Below are positions 16,550 through 22,683 of a DNA stretch of 26,635 nucleotides, in pieces. Within the stretch, counting starts at the first letter, position 1. The number at the start of each line of letters is the position of its first letter. The notes below the pieces were generated by a model that was not told where the DNA came from, did no database searches, and was given only the letters and a program-made list of their open reading frames with translations. This DNA comes from a virus: positions 1-26,635 of the IMG/VR virus record IMGVR_UViG_3300038361_000138; one strand, written 5' to 3'. The position numbers and the translations under genes are program-made.

Positions 16550-16579
16550 AAAAGCGAATAATAAAGAGGTACAACTCAA

Positions 16580-16915
16580 ATGACAAATAAACAAATAAAA
16601 AACAAAACTATTAAAAAGGTGGAAAGAGAAATAAACAAACAGCTACATATTGCAGACCTTTTTAAATCTAGTTTCAAAACTAGAAACACAACACTAACCT
16701 TTGATAAAAAGTGTATCGTGCTAATAATTGGGTTCTATAAAATAGCAATAACAACCTTTTACAAGGTGCTTGATGTAGATTTCCAACACCCACAAATAAA
16801 AATATTGACAACAGATGCAACCTATCAAAAGAAGACCAACAAGACCTTTTACAAATTCAACGAAGCTAAAAAGTATTTAAAAAACAACACATTTAGAGAG
16901 GTACAAACAAAATGA
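16580..16915 (+). CDS. Unknown early protein, basic (111 aa)
   Basis: The first gene after the strong early promoter. It is Lys/Asn/Thr-rich and very basic, with one moderately hydrophobic strand (KKCIVLIIGFYKIAI, about residues 43-57). There is no signal peptide, Cys pair or known motif. The start has GAGG 10 nt upstream within the AGAGGTACAA word shared by several genes here. First-expressed small basic phage proteins often target host functions; that is inference. I do not recognise the family. Confidence 0.55.
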   Translation: MTNKQIKNKTIKKVEREINKQLHIADLFKSSFKTRNTTLTFDKKCIVLIIGFYKIAITTFYKVLDVDFQHPQIKILTTDATYQKKTNKTFYKFNEAKKYLKNNTFREVQTK

Positions 16916-17247
16916 TAGACATAAACGAAATAAAACTAATATGCGAAATAAAAGCATTATGCGAAGAAAAGGTAGTAGATAACTCCTTTACAAGCACCGA
17001 AATGTATAAAATAAACGAAGTCAAATATAAAGGAATGGGCTTATCAAGAGCGAGCAATTTTGGGGTTAGAGTAAACAGACAAACAGCAATCACATTGATG
17101 TTAGAGAAAATAAACCTAGACGACGACACCTTCCAAATAATGTGTAAAGAATACGGCAACGATAAAGATTGGGTGGGACTAGAAAAAGAAGACCTTGACG
17201 GCTTAATTAATGGCGAATGGGAAACCTTTGAGTTAGACTGGGACTAA
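16912..17247 (+). CDS. Unknown early protein, acidic C-terminus (111 aa)
   Basis: It overlaps the upstream stop as ATGA and has AGAGAGGTACAA ahead of the start. The C-terminus is strongly acidic (GLEKEDLDGLINGEWETFELDWD), while the middle has a basic SRASNFGVRVNRQ stretch. The acidic tail could mimic DNA, which is speculative. I do not recognise the family. Confidence 0.55.
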   Translation: MIDINEIKLICEIKALCEEKVVDNSFTSTEMYKINEVKYKGMGLSRASNFGVRVNRQTAITLMLEKINLDDDTFQIMCKEYGNDKDWVGLEKEDLDGLINGEWETFELDWD

Positions 17248-17272
17248 ATAAAAAAAGAATAGAGGTATAAAT

Positions 17273-17605
17273 ATGAAAACAAATGTAATAGAAATAACAC
17301 ACGGCGGACTACCAAGTCCAATTGAACTAACCTTTGAAAAGGGTACAGCAAAAGACAAAATAAATAAGTATTGCGAAATAGCACCCATAAAACCCGAACA
17401 GGTCGTAATACTTAAACAATGGAAAGAAGATGTAAAGATAAAACATACCTTTTCTGTTTTTGATGGTAAAGAAAAAATAGGCACTTTCATTACCATAGTG
17501 GAAAATATAACAGAAGCATTTAAAAATGCGGATATGATGGCACAAGGTAAAGTTAAGTTATTCCCAAAAACAGCAGAAAGCTATTGTAAGGTCATAAAAG
17601 AATGA
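17273..17605 (+). CDS. Unknown early protein (110 aa)
   Basis: It looks like a mixed alpha/beta protein, with a beta hairpin near residues 56-77 (KHTFSVFDGKEKIGTFITIV) and a helix after it. AGAGGTATAAAT precedes the start. No catalytic or metal-binding motif is visible, and I do not recognise it. It ends with ATGA into the next gene. Confidence 0.55.
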   Translation: MKTNVIEITHGGLPSPIELTFEKGTAKDKINKYCEIAPIKPEQVVILKQWKEDVKIKHTFSVFDGKEKIGTFITIVENITEAFKNADMMAQGKVKLFPKTAESYCKVIKE

Positions 17606-17805
17606 CAACCATACCAAAGCCACACAAGACGGCTAAAAGCCCAAATTCTAGCGAAATGACCGTGCTAGAAGAGACCCTACAAAGTAGGAATATGAAGAAA
17701 CACGAACTAAAAAAAGAAATTCCTATAAGCCATTGGAAGAAAATCGCACAGATAGACAGACAACCCGACAAGCCAACGGCTTTTATAGGTTATAGAAATA
17801 AATAG
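17602..17805 (+). CDS. Small basic protein, possible helix-turn-helix (67 aa)
   Basis: Residues 21-50 (VLEETLQSRN, then MKKHELKKEIPISHWKKIA) have the length and spacing of a helix-turn-helix, with a turn near EIPISHW. The N-terminus is Pro/Lys/Ser-rich and flexible. It starts inside ATGA shared with the preceding gene. A DNA-binding regulator is possible, but the motif is weak. Confidence 0.4.
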   Translation: MTTIPKPHKTAKSPNSSEMTVLEETLQSRNMKKHELKKEIPISHWKKIAQIDRQPDKPTAFIGYRNK

Positions 17806-17820
17806 AAGAGGTACAAAACT

Positions 17821-18264
17821 ATGGGACTAGATATGTATTTAGACAAAAAACTATATCTTTCAAAGTATAACAAAAAACAAAACAAACAGCGGAAAGATAT
17901 TAAAAAAGTAATCGGAGTTTCTGGTATTAAGGAAATTCAAGCCGATGCAATATATTGGAGAAAATCAAACCAAATTCATAAATGGTTTGTTGACAATATA
18001 CAAGAAGGAAACGATGATTGCGGAACTTACGAGGTTGATATAAGCATCTTAGAAAAACTATTAGCCACCATCAACAAAGTTCTAAAAAGTAAAGGGTTGG
18101 CAACAGAGTTATTGCCCCCAACCGAAGGTTTCTTTTTTGGGGATAACGAAATAAATGACGAGTACTGGACAGATTTAGAGTATACCAAAAACGCACTAAA
18201 GAGAGAGCTTAAATTCGCTAAAGAAAACCCCGGCTGGTATTTTGTTTATAGTTCAAGTTGGTAA
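17821..18264 (+). CDS. Conserved MGLDMYL-family phage protein (147 aa)
   Basis: The protein starts MGLDMYLDKKLYLSK and then carries YWRKSNQIHKWFVDNIQEG, DDCGTYEVD, ELLPPTEGFFFG, a YW..LE.TK helix, and the ending WYFVYSSSW. This is the whole signature of a widespread family of phage and bacterial hypothetical proteins that begin MGLDMYL and end Y..SSW. The biochemical role is unknown to me. The strongly conserved His, Trp and Asp/Cys residues suggest an enzyme or ligand-binding fold. AGAGGTACAA lies upstream of the start. It is followed by a tRNA-like element. Confidence 0.75.
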   Translation: MGLDMYLDKKLYLSKYNKKQNKQRKDIKKVIGVSGIKEIQADAIYWRKSNQIHKWFVDNIQEGNDDCGTYEVDISILEKLLATINKVLKSKGLATELLPPTEGFFFGDNEINDEYWTDLEYTKNALKRELKFAKENPGWYFVYSSSW

Positions 18265-18274
18265 ATTAAATTTA

Positions 18275-18397
18275 GGAGAGTGGCGGAATAGATAGACGCT
18301 AAATTGCCAAAATTGAGAAGTAATCGCTAAAACCAAGACGGCTAATAATGATAGCAATAATAAATCTTCATGTAGGGTGCAAATCCCTACCTCTCCA
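18275..18397 (+). ncRNA. tRNA-like RNA element (tRNA-Leu-type ends, no clear anticodon arm)
   Basis: This 123-nt stretch lies between two genes. Its ends, GGAGAG (18275-18280) and CTCTCC (18391-18396) followed by A, pair as a 6-bp acceptor stem. The next 19 nt, TGGCGGAATAGATAGACGC, match the D-arm of tRNA-Leu/Ser types except that a loop GG is GA. Near the 3' end GTAGGG-TGCAAAT-CCCTAC forms a 6-bp T-arm whose loop keeps T54, C56, A58 and T60 but has G at 55. Acceptor plus T-stem make 12 bp, as in a normal tRNA, though split 6+6 instead of 7+5. The middle 72 nt holds no convincing 5-bp stem with a 7-nt loop and U33. Candidates are GCTA/TAGC and AATT/AATT pairs. No CCA is encoded. It is about 38 nt longer than a normal tRNA-Leu. 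It could be a tRNA mimic acting as a leader for the HNH gene, a decayed tRNA, or an intron-containing tRNA. Confidence 0.6.
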
Positions 18398-18413
18398 CAA
18401 GCAAGGAAAAATA

Positions 18414-18881
18414 ATGAAACCAAGAGTAAGTTTGAAAGATTATTTAGTAAAAAGTGGTTGTGAACTTTCAGAAACCACAAACCAATGGGAAATAGCAAGG
18501 TTTATAGCAAATGGAATAATATGTGTGATATATAGAAACCAAAAAGGACAATATGCCTTTTCAGATAAAATTGCATCAAGGATATTTCACTCTTGGAGTA
18601 ATGGAAAACCCTTTAAGTTGCCAAACATTAAAAGACAAGTGGTAGGCAAAATTCTTAAAGCACAACTCATACGCAGAGATGGGCTTACCTGTTTTTATAG
18701 TGGCGTTGAAATGAAAGAAGAGGAAGCCACAATAGAGCATCTTATCCCGGTTTGTAGAGGTGGAAAAAACATATTAGAAAATCTGGTGCTATGCACGGAA
18801 AAAGAAAATCAGAAAATGGGAAATAAAAGTTTGATACAGAAGATAAAATACAGAGACCAAAATAGAAAAAAGGAGAACTAA
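18414..18881 (+). CDS. HNH endonuclease, Cas9/McrA-like HNH motif (155 aa)
   Basis: The C-terminal half has RRDGLTCFYSG (residues 87-97), ATIEHLIPVCRGGKNILENLVL (105-126, with Glu108-His109 and Asn123) and CTEKENQKMGNKS (127-139). This is the ββα-metal HNH pattern 'hxHxxPxxxGGxnxxxNLvxxxxxxNxxKg'. The N-terminal 80 residues are basic and may bind DNA. I chose the ATG at 18414, with AAGGA 7 nt upstream. The longer frame from 18348 would translate the T-arm of the tRNA-like element. The gene starts 17 nt after that element, which suggests that they move or are expressed together. It is probably a homing endonuclease. Confidence 0.8.
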   Translation: MKPRVSLKDYLVKSGCELSETTNQWEIARFIANGIICVIYRNQKGQYAFSDKIASRIFHSWSNGKPFKLPNIKRQVVGKILKAQLIRRDGLTCFYSGVEMKEEEATIEHLIPVCRGGKNILENLVLCTEKENQKMGNKSLIQKIKYRDQNRKKEN

Positions 18882-18883
18882 AA

Positions 18884-19066
18884 ATGGCAAGAAAATCAGC
18901 AGAAAATGTAATATCAAAAATAACAGAAGCAGTAGAGGAAGCAGCAGGAAAAAACCCGCTCCTTTCACTAAAAGTGGACAGATTAGAAACTGTCTCTGAT
19001 GTTCGTATAACTGTAAATGCAGTAGTACAAATATCTAAAAAAAGAAAAGATAAAACAGGTGGCTAA
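18884..19066 (+). CDS. Unknown small protein (60 aa)
   Basis: An N-terminal Ala/Glu-rich helix is followed by a strand-rich second half (LSLKVDRLETVSDVRITVNAVVQIS) and a basic tail. AAGGAG lies upstream and the stop is 2 nt after the HNH gene. No family is recognised. Confidence 0.5.
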   Translation: MARKSAENVISKITEAVEEAAGKNPLLSLKVDRLETVSDVRITVNAVVQISKKRKDKTGG

Positions 19067-19190
19067 ATTAACCTTTTGTCCTTGTCCGAAGTGGGCTAAA
19101 TTTTATGATAGTATGCTTCTACAAGGCGACCCTAAGGTTGATAGTATGAGAAGATGTCCTTTTTGCAACACTCCAATGCAAGAGAGGTAA
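19059..19190 (+). CDS. Small zinc-ribbon-type protein, GTG start (43 aa)
   Basis: The frame starts with GTG, 8 bp inside the preceding gene, and encodes FCPCPKWAKFYDS, a short loop, then RRCPFCNTPMQER. The CxC and CxxC pairs flank a basic loop, as in small zinc ribbons. A later internal ATG would lose the first Cys pair. The ribosome binding site is weak, so translation is probably coupled. The short length lowers confidence, but the paired Cys motifs and the AGAGAGG of the next gene inside its end support a real gene. Confidence 0.6.
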   Translation: MAKLTFCPCPKWAKFYDSMLLQGDPKVDSMRRCPFCNTPMQER

Positions 19191-19192
19191 TT

Positions 19193-19510
19193 ATGAACGA
19201 GTTTAATTACAAAGAATTACAAGAACGAGAAAAAAGAAGAGTTAGGGCGTACCGGTTCAAACGAATACGCTCTGGGATAAGGAATGTGAGCATAGCCGTT
19301 TGCTGTATTGTGGGTGCAGTAGATATCCTTACCCCTGTGTTTTTATGGCTATATAGTGTCTTTTTAGAGTTTTTACATAAAATAGGTGTCTATGACTATG
19401 TGAGCGTTCAAAAAACACTAGGAGACTCTGTTTTGATAGCAATACTTATATGCTTATGGCTATTTGTCTTGCTGAAATATATAAAACAATTAAAGAGGAA
19501 ACGAAGATGA
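19193..19510 (+). CDS. Small two-span membrane protein (105 aa)
   Basis: A basic amphipathic start (residues 1-30, many Lys and Arg) is followed by two hydrophobic segments: about residues 33-58 (VSIAVCCIVGAV, then FLWLYSVFLEFL) and about 79-97 (DSVLIAILICLWLFVLL). The end is very basic (KYIKQLKRKRR), so both ends probably face the cytoplasm. The start at 19193 has GAGAGG 5 nt upstream; a longer frame from 19154 would cover the zinc-ribbon gene. The function is unknown; an early membrane protein for superinfection exclusion or a holin-like role are possibilities. Confidence 0.55.
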   Translation: MNEFNYKELQEREKRRVRAYRFKRIRSGIRNVSIAVCCIVGAVDILTPVFLWLYSVFLEFLHKIGVYDYVSVQKTLGDSVLIAILICLWLFVLLKYIKQLKRKRR

Positions 19511-19653
19511 AGAAAACAATGTCAATAAATGTGTACCTTTCACTAAAAGACCAAGCAGAATTTAAGAAAGTCTGTAAGTTGAAAGGTACGAATATGGGTG
19601 GAAGAACAGCAGACCTTATTAGAGAAGATGTTGCCAAAAGCAAATCTAAATAG
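19507..19653 (+). CDS. Ribbon-helix-helix DNA-binding protein (48 aa)
   Basis: The sequence has the CopG/Arc-type layout: a short strand MSINVYL (residues 5-11), then helix SLKDQAEFKKVCKLKG, then a turn with TNMGGRTADLIREDVAK as the second helix. Its length is normal for a phage RHH repressor, which binds DNA as a dimer through the paired strands. I chose the ATG at 19507, which overlaps the previous stop as ATGA and has GAGG 9 nt upstream. It could be the regulator of the operator-like repeats at 16359-16386, though nothing shows this directly. Confidence 0.65.
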   Translation: MKKTMSINVYLSLKDQAEFKKVCKLKGTNMGGRTADLIREDVAKSKSK

Positions 19654-19680
19654 TTTCAGTCCATACCCCCCTAAACCAAC

Positions 19681-19711
19681 GGGGCGGGAGATCGTTGTAC
19701 CCTCTCGCCCC
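19681..19711 (+). terminator. GC-rich stem-loop in an early intergenic gap
   Basis: GGGGCGGGAG (19681-19690) pairs with CTCTCGCCCC (19702-19711), 10 bp with one G-U, around an 11-nt loop. It is the most GC-rich hairpin in an otherwise AT-rich region. No T-run follows, so it would be a poor intrinsic terminator. It may be an RNA-stability or processing element. TACCCC(CC)TAAAC occurs on both sides (about 19664 and 19711). Confidence 0.45.
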
Positions 19712-19734
19712 TACCCCTAAACTTTGGAGGTAAA

Positions 19735-19905
19735 ATGAGTAAAGAATTAGAAAAATGTGATGGTTGTGGAGAATGGAGCGACGATATAGAGGTCGTTCAA
19801 ACTGGCAAAGGCGAATATAAAGATTTATGTCCCGAATGCAAAGGCGAAGGACACACAGATATGGATACTCCCGAATTTAAAAGGCATACTAATCCGAGTT
19901 TATAG
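19735..19905 (+). CDS. Small zinc-ribbon protein (56 aa)
   Basis: The frame has an ideal site (TTTGGAGG, then TAAA and ATG). It encodes CDGC at residues 8-11 and CPEC at 32-35, the two knuckles of a zinc ribbon, with an acidic loop between them and an ending FKRHTNPSL. It starts 23 nt after the GC-rich stem-loop. A nucleic-acid- or protein-binding role is likely, but no specific family is recognised. Confidence 0.7.
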   Translation: MSKELEKCDGCGEWSDDIEVVQTGKGEYKDLCPECKGEGHTDMDTPEFKRHTNPSL

Positions 19906-19917
19906 GAGGACAATAGA

Positions 19918-20148
19918 ATGAGTAAAATAACAGAACAAAAAACAATTAAAGAAATGGTCGTTAAAACAAAATTATTAGAGGCAAGAATAGAATTGACCTT
20001 TTTTCCTAATGAAAATGGCTTTTGGAAGTTTGATAATTGTAAATATTATTTCAAGGGTGATTATGGAATAGAACAATGGGAGTTTTTATCAAAAATATAT
20101 GGAATAATATTAAAAGAAGAAAAAAAACTGAACGATAAGGAGTTTTAG
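19918..20148 (+). CDS. Unknown small protein (76 aa)
   Basis: TAGGAGG lies 9 nt upstream. A basic N-terminal helix is followed by strands with aromatic residues (FFPNENGFWKFDN and YYFKGDYGIEQW) and a helical Lys/Glu end. No motif or family is recognised. Confidence 0.5.
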   Translation: MSKITEQKTIKEMVVKTKLLEARIELTFFPNENGFWKFDNCKYYFKGDYGIEQWEFLSKIYGIILKEEKKLNDKEF

Positions 20149-20149
20149 T

Positions 20150-20692
20150 ATGCCAACAGAAGCAGAAATAAGGGGATTGAAAGATATTAAAGTAGGGGAT
20201 AAGATAATAACAAAAAAAGGAAATATATTTATTTGTGTAAAACCAATTGATTGTACTTTGCCAGATATATTTGGTTTTTGTGTTAACTTACCATTAACTG
20301 AAACACCTGTATATATAAATCCAAATAACATCAAAACCATAATCCCTGCGAGGTATGGGAAATCCCATAACGGCGAGGATAAACCTTTTGATATAGAAAA
20401 AACAAGAGGAAAAATAGGTATAGAAATTAATAAGTATGTGGGTTGGATTGAGAGAAACAAAGGACTGCTAGAACAGATACAAAAAGTTGTGGCATTTCAG
20501 CAGGTGGTTGAAAGAATATTAAAATTGGTTTCACCAACCCTCCCAGCAATAACAGAGGACGAAGTACAATGTTTTAAAGAACTTCTAGACATTGATGATT
20601 TACCAAGTACAAGAGGTAAGAAACTAGGTGAGTGTGTTCCAATACTACAATCCCTCTTAACAAAGCTAGAGGGTATGAGGGGGGAGAAATGA
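20150..20692 (+). CDS. Unknown protein with SH3-like start (180 aa)
   Basis: The N-terminal part (about residues 10-65) has a 'VGDKIITKKGNIFICV' strand-turn-strand element resembling small beta-barrels of the KOW/SH3 type. The second half is helical and ends KKLGECVPILQSLLTKLEG. AAGGAG is upstream, the gap from the preceding gene is 1 nt, and the end overlaps the next start as ATGA. No family is recognised. Confidence 0.5.
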   Translation: MPTEAEIRGLKDIKVGDKIITKKGNIFICVKPIDCTLPDIFGFCVNLPLTETPVYINPNNIKTIIPARYGKSHNGEDKPFDIEKTRGKIGIEINKYVGWIERNKGLLEQIQKVVAFQQVVERILKLVSPTLPAITEDEVQCFKELLDIDDLPSTRGKKLGECVPILQSLLTKLEGMRGEK

Positions 20693-21021
20693 AAATAATC
20701 GCATATAGAAGAATTGTATACGATATTAATACTGATTGCCTACATAAAATGAATGAGCAAAAATTAACACTTGAGCAAAAAGCTAAAAAACTTAAAACAA
20801 ACCAGTCATTTATTCGTAGATTGTATGAAAAAGCAGGAGTAAAACACAACTCTCCCCGTGTTCCAGTTTTAAGAAAAGATGAGTTTAGGGTGTTGTTAAA
20901 AAAACACAAAACATATGCTAATGTCGGCAGAGATGTCGGTGTTTCAAAAGAAAGGATAAGACAACTTGCTAACAAGTATGGAATATTTAGAAAATTTAAA
21001 CTAAAAAAGGAAGGTGAGTGA
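20689..21021 (+). CDS. Sigma-region-4-like helix-turn-helix protein (110 aa)
   Basis: Residues 75-100 (TYANVGRDVGVSKERIRQLA then NKYGIF) have the pattern of sigma-70 region 4.2 and related HTH proteins: 'xxxIgxxlGvSxeRVRQIxxxal'. A second, weaker HTH lies at 26-50 (LTLEQKAKKLKTNQSFIRRL). The protein is basic overall. It may bind DNA as a regulator or remodel host RNA polymerase; it lacks sigma region 2, so it is not a full sigma factor. I chose the ATG at 20689 with a GGGGGGAG site, overlapping the previous stop as ATGA. Confidence 0.6.
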   Translation: MKIIAYRRIVYDINTDCLHKMNEQKLTLEQKAKKLKTNQSFIRRLYEKAGVKHNSPRVPVLRKDEFRVLLKKHKTYANVGRDVGVSKERIRQLANKYGIFRKFKLKKEGE

Positions 21022-21022
21022 G

Positions 21023-21169
21023 ATGGGGAAAGCAATATTAATATCAGCAATATTTGGTATTTTTTTAGGAGCAATAAACATTTTTTTAGGTTTTGAAGTG
21101 GCTACACTAACAGGTATAGTTATTATTATCACTAACTTAATACTAATAAAACCAAGCGAGGAGGAGTGA
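21023..21169 (+). CDS. Small two-span membrane protein (48 aa)
   Basis: Two hydrophobic segments, about residues 4-22 (AILISAIFGIFLGAINIFL) and 26-42 (VATLTGIVIIITNLILI), are joined by a short polar turn, with a C-terminal KPSEEE. GGTGAG lies upstream and the stop overlaps the next gene as TGATG. This is a hairpin-type small membrane protein, and a holin-like or early membrane role is possible. Confidence 0.55.
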   Translation: MGKAILISAIFGIFLGAINIFLGFEVATLTGIVIIITNLILIKPSEEE

Positions 21170-21375
21170 TGTCAAAAGATAAAAGGTGTGATGATTGTAT
21201 ATATTTTTCAAAACAATCAGTAAAATGGGTGGGAAAGAATTATTATGATGAACCTTGTTGTAAAAGGTATCCGCCTAAAAACACAACTGACCATACATCA
21301 TTGTATGCTAATACAAGGCGTGGTGATTGGTGCGGAGAATTCAAAGCTAAACAGGAGCAGAATAATGACAGGTAA
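21169..21375 (+). CDS. Small Cys-rich protein, CxxC...CC...PP...WCGEF family (68 aa)
   Basis: The sequence shows CDDC (residues 7-10), EPCCKRYPP, and WCGEFK near residues 54-59. This arrangement, 'CxxCxyf...CCxRxPP...WCGEf', is a recurrent small phage/prophage protein family that probably binds zinc. I chose the ATG at 21169 (TGATG overlap with the upstream gene) over the GTG three bases earlier. GAGGAGG lies upstream. Confidence 0.68.
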   Translation: MSKDKRCDDCIYFSKQSVKWVGKNYYDEPCCKRYPPKNTTDHTSLYANTRRGDWCGEFKAKQEQNNDR

Positions 21376-21559
21376 AGAATTTAACAGAAACTTCACATAT
21401 GATGAGGTTAAAGACTTATGCAAGAAGCATAACCGAAGTTATGACGAGTTCAATAAGTTTATGGTAGGTCAAACAGGCGGATTTAACGAAAAAGGCGAGA
21501 TGATTGTCTACGGCGGTGATGTAGAGAACTTTTTCAAGAGGAGAAAAGTATATGATTAA
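21365..21559 (+). CDS. Unknown small protein (64 aa)
   Basis: It starts inside the end of the preceding gene with AGGAG 9 nt upstream. The sequence is polar and acidic/basic mixed, with FTYDEVKDLCKKHNRSYDEFNKFM as a helical pair and a GGFNEKGEMIVYGGDVENFF turn. A longer frame from 21245 would cover the Cys-rich gene. I do not recognise it. Confidence 0.45.
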   Translation: MTGKEFNRNFTYDEVKDLCKKHNRSYDEFNKFMVGQTGGFNEKGEMIVYGGDVENFFKRRKVYD

Positions 21560-22175
21560 ACAATTGAATAAAGGCGACATAGTATCTTGGAAGGGTAGGG
21601 ATAGACTAGGCGACCAGTTAGTAATTGTAAATATTTATGAAGATGGAACTGCCTTTATTTGCAATAATGCAGGAAGTACTTTTGATAGTGTTGATGTAAA
21701 GGAATTAAAACATACTTATAAACCCAACCCACAAAACCCAACCTTTACTGATGAGCAGATAAAGAAAGTTGAAAGAGCATTAAATGATTATGATACTTGT
21801 CTAGGCGATTGTGATATATGTATTGATAATAAATGCGATAAAGATGCTGACGAACAAGACAATCAACAAATCCTAGCAGGAATGCACCAAGCTAATAAGC
21901 AAGTCGTATATACTCAAAAAGAAAAAGAACTTATAAGCATGGTTGCGTTTAGCCATACAGGTCATAAAGATAAGCCATTATGGGATAGTATAAGAAGTAA
22001 AATGGCAATACCACACCAACAGATTGATTGGGATAAGCTGGAGAATGAAATAATTAAACATATACCATATCCTTCTGAATATACTATTTTACAAAAGAAG
22101 GCGACTATATCATTAATTATGAATATACTCAAAAAACACATAGAGAACCCAGAACTAATTAAGGAGGATAAATAA
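21552..22175 (+). CDS. Unknown protein with Cys cluster (207 aa)
   Basis: The N-terminus has LNKGDIVSWKGRDRLGDQLVIVNI, a small beta-barrel-like start. A cluster of four Cys lies near residues 83-94 (CLGDCDICIDNKC), perhaps a metal site. The C-terminal half is helical (EKELISMVAFSHTG and later ISLIMNILKKHIEN). GAGGAG is upstream. It overlaps the preceding gene by 8 bp. No family is recognised with confidence. Confidence 0.5.
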   Translation: MIKQLNKGDIVSWKGRDRLGDQLVIVNIYEDGTAFICNNAGSTFDSVDVKELKHTYKPNPQNPTFTDEQIKKVERALNDYDTCLGDCDICIDNKCDKDADEQDNQQILAGMHQANKQVVYTQKEKELISMVAFSHTGHKDKPLWDSIRSKMAIPHQQIDWDKLENEIIKHIPYPSEYTILQKKATISLIMNILKKHIENPELIKEDK

Positions 22176-22176
22176 A

Positions 22177-22683
22177 ATGGACAGAGAAAAAGAAATAGCC
22201 CAATTTTGTGGGTGGCTAACTGGACAAAAAGAGTTCAGAAAAATGGATTGTAGTATTCTTGTAAGTTATGTAAAAAAATATTGCGAAACTATTAAGGAGA
22301 AGAAGATAGAAAAACTAAAACAAGAAATAGATTGCTGTCTGGGATATTTGCACGATGTTGGTATATATAGAGAAAAATGTCTACAAAACATTTTGAGATT
22401 AATTAAGCCACACCTAACCCCCTCAACAGACAATGGGTGGAATACTACGGATACCTTACCAGATAAAGATGGCGAATATTTAATACGAATACACGACCAT
22501 TATAGAGATAAGTATCATACTAGAATTGTAGATTTTACAGCAGATGATAGCTATTTCTTCAAAGATGACCCATTTTTAGAGTGTTGTGCTAAGAATAATT
22601 TTACTGACGACTATTGCAAGGTGTTATTTTGGAAAGAAATGCCCATACCACCCCTACCTAAAACAGAAGGGGAGGGGAAGTAA
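22177..22683 (+). CDS. DUF551-like protein with helical N-terminus (168 aa)
   Basis: The C-terminal half fits the DUF551 pattern 'W...s..LPd....yl.......FW..MP.PP.P': NGWNTTDTLPDKDGEYLI followed by VLFWKEMPIPPLPKTE. The N-terminal 80 residues are helical and Cys-containing. DUF551 domains are common in phage accessory genes and have no known activity. AAGGAGG lies upstream and the end overlaps the methyltransferase start as TAATG. Confidence 0.6.
   Translation: MDREKEIAQFCGWLTGQKEFRKMDCSILVSYVKKYCETIKEKKIEKLKQEIDCCLGYLHDVGIYREKCLQNILRLIKPHLTPSTDNGWNTTDTLPDKDGEYLIRIHDHYRDKYHTRIVDFTADDSYFFKDDPFLECCAKNNFTDDYCKVLFWKEMPIPPLPKTEGEGK

Noticed and set aside
16893-17545. Minus-strand hydrophobic frames opposite the early genes
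   Set aside because: They have no ribosome site, and the plus-strand genes here have strong starts and ATGA overlaps.
20574-21074. 166-residue minus-strand Leu/Ser/Phe-rich frame
   Set aside because: It is antisense to three coupled plus-strand genes with good ribosome binding sites, including the sigma-like gene.
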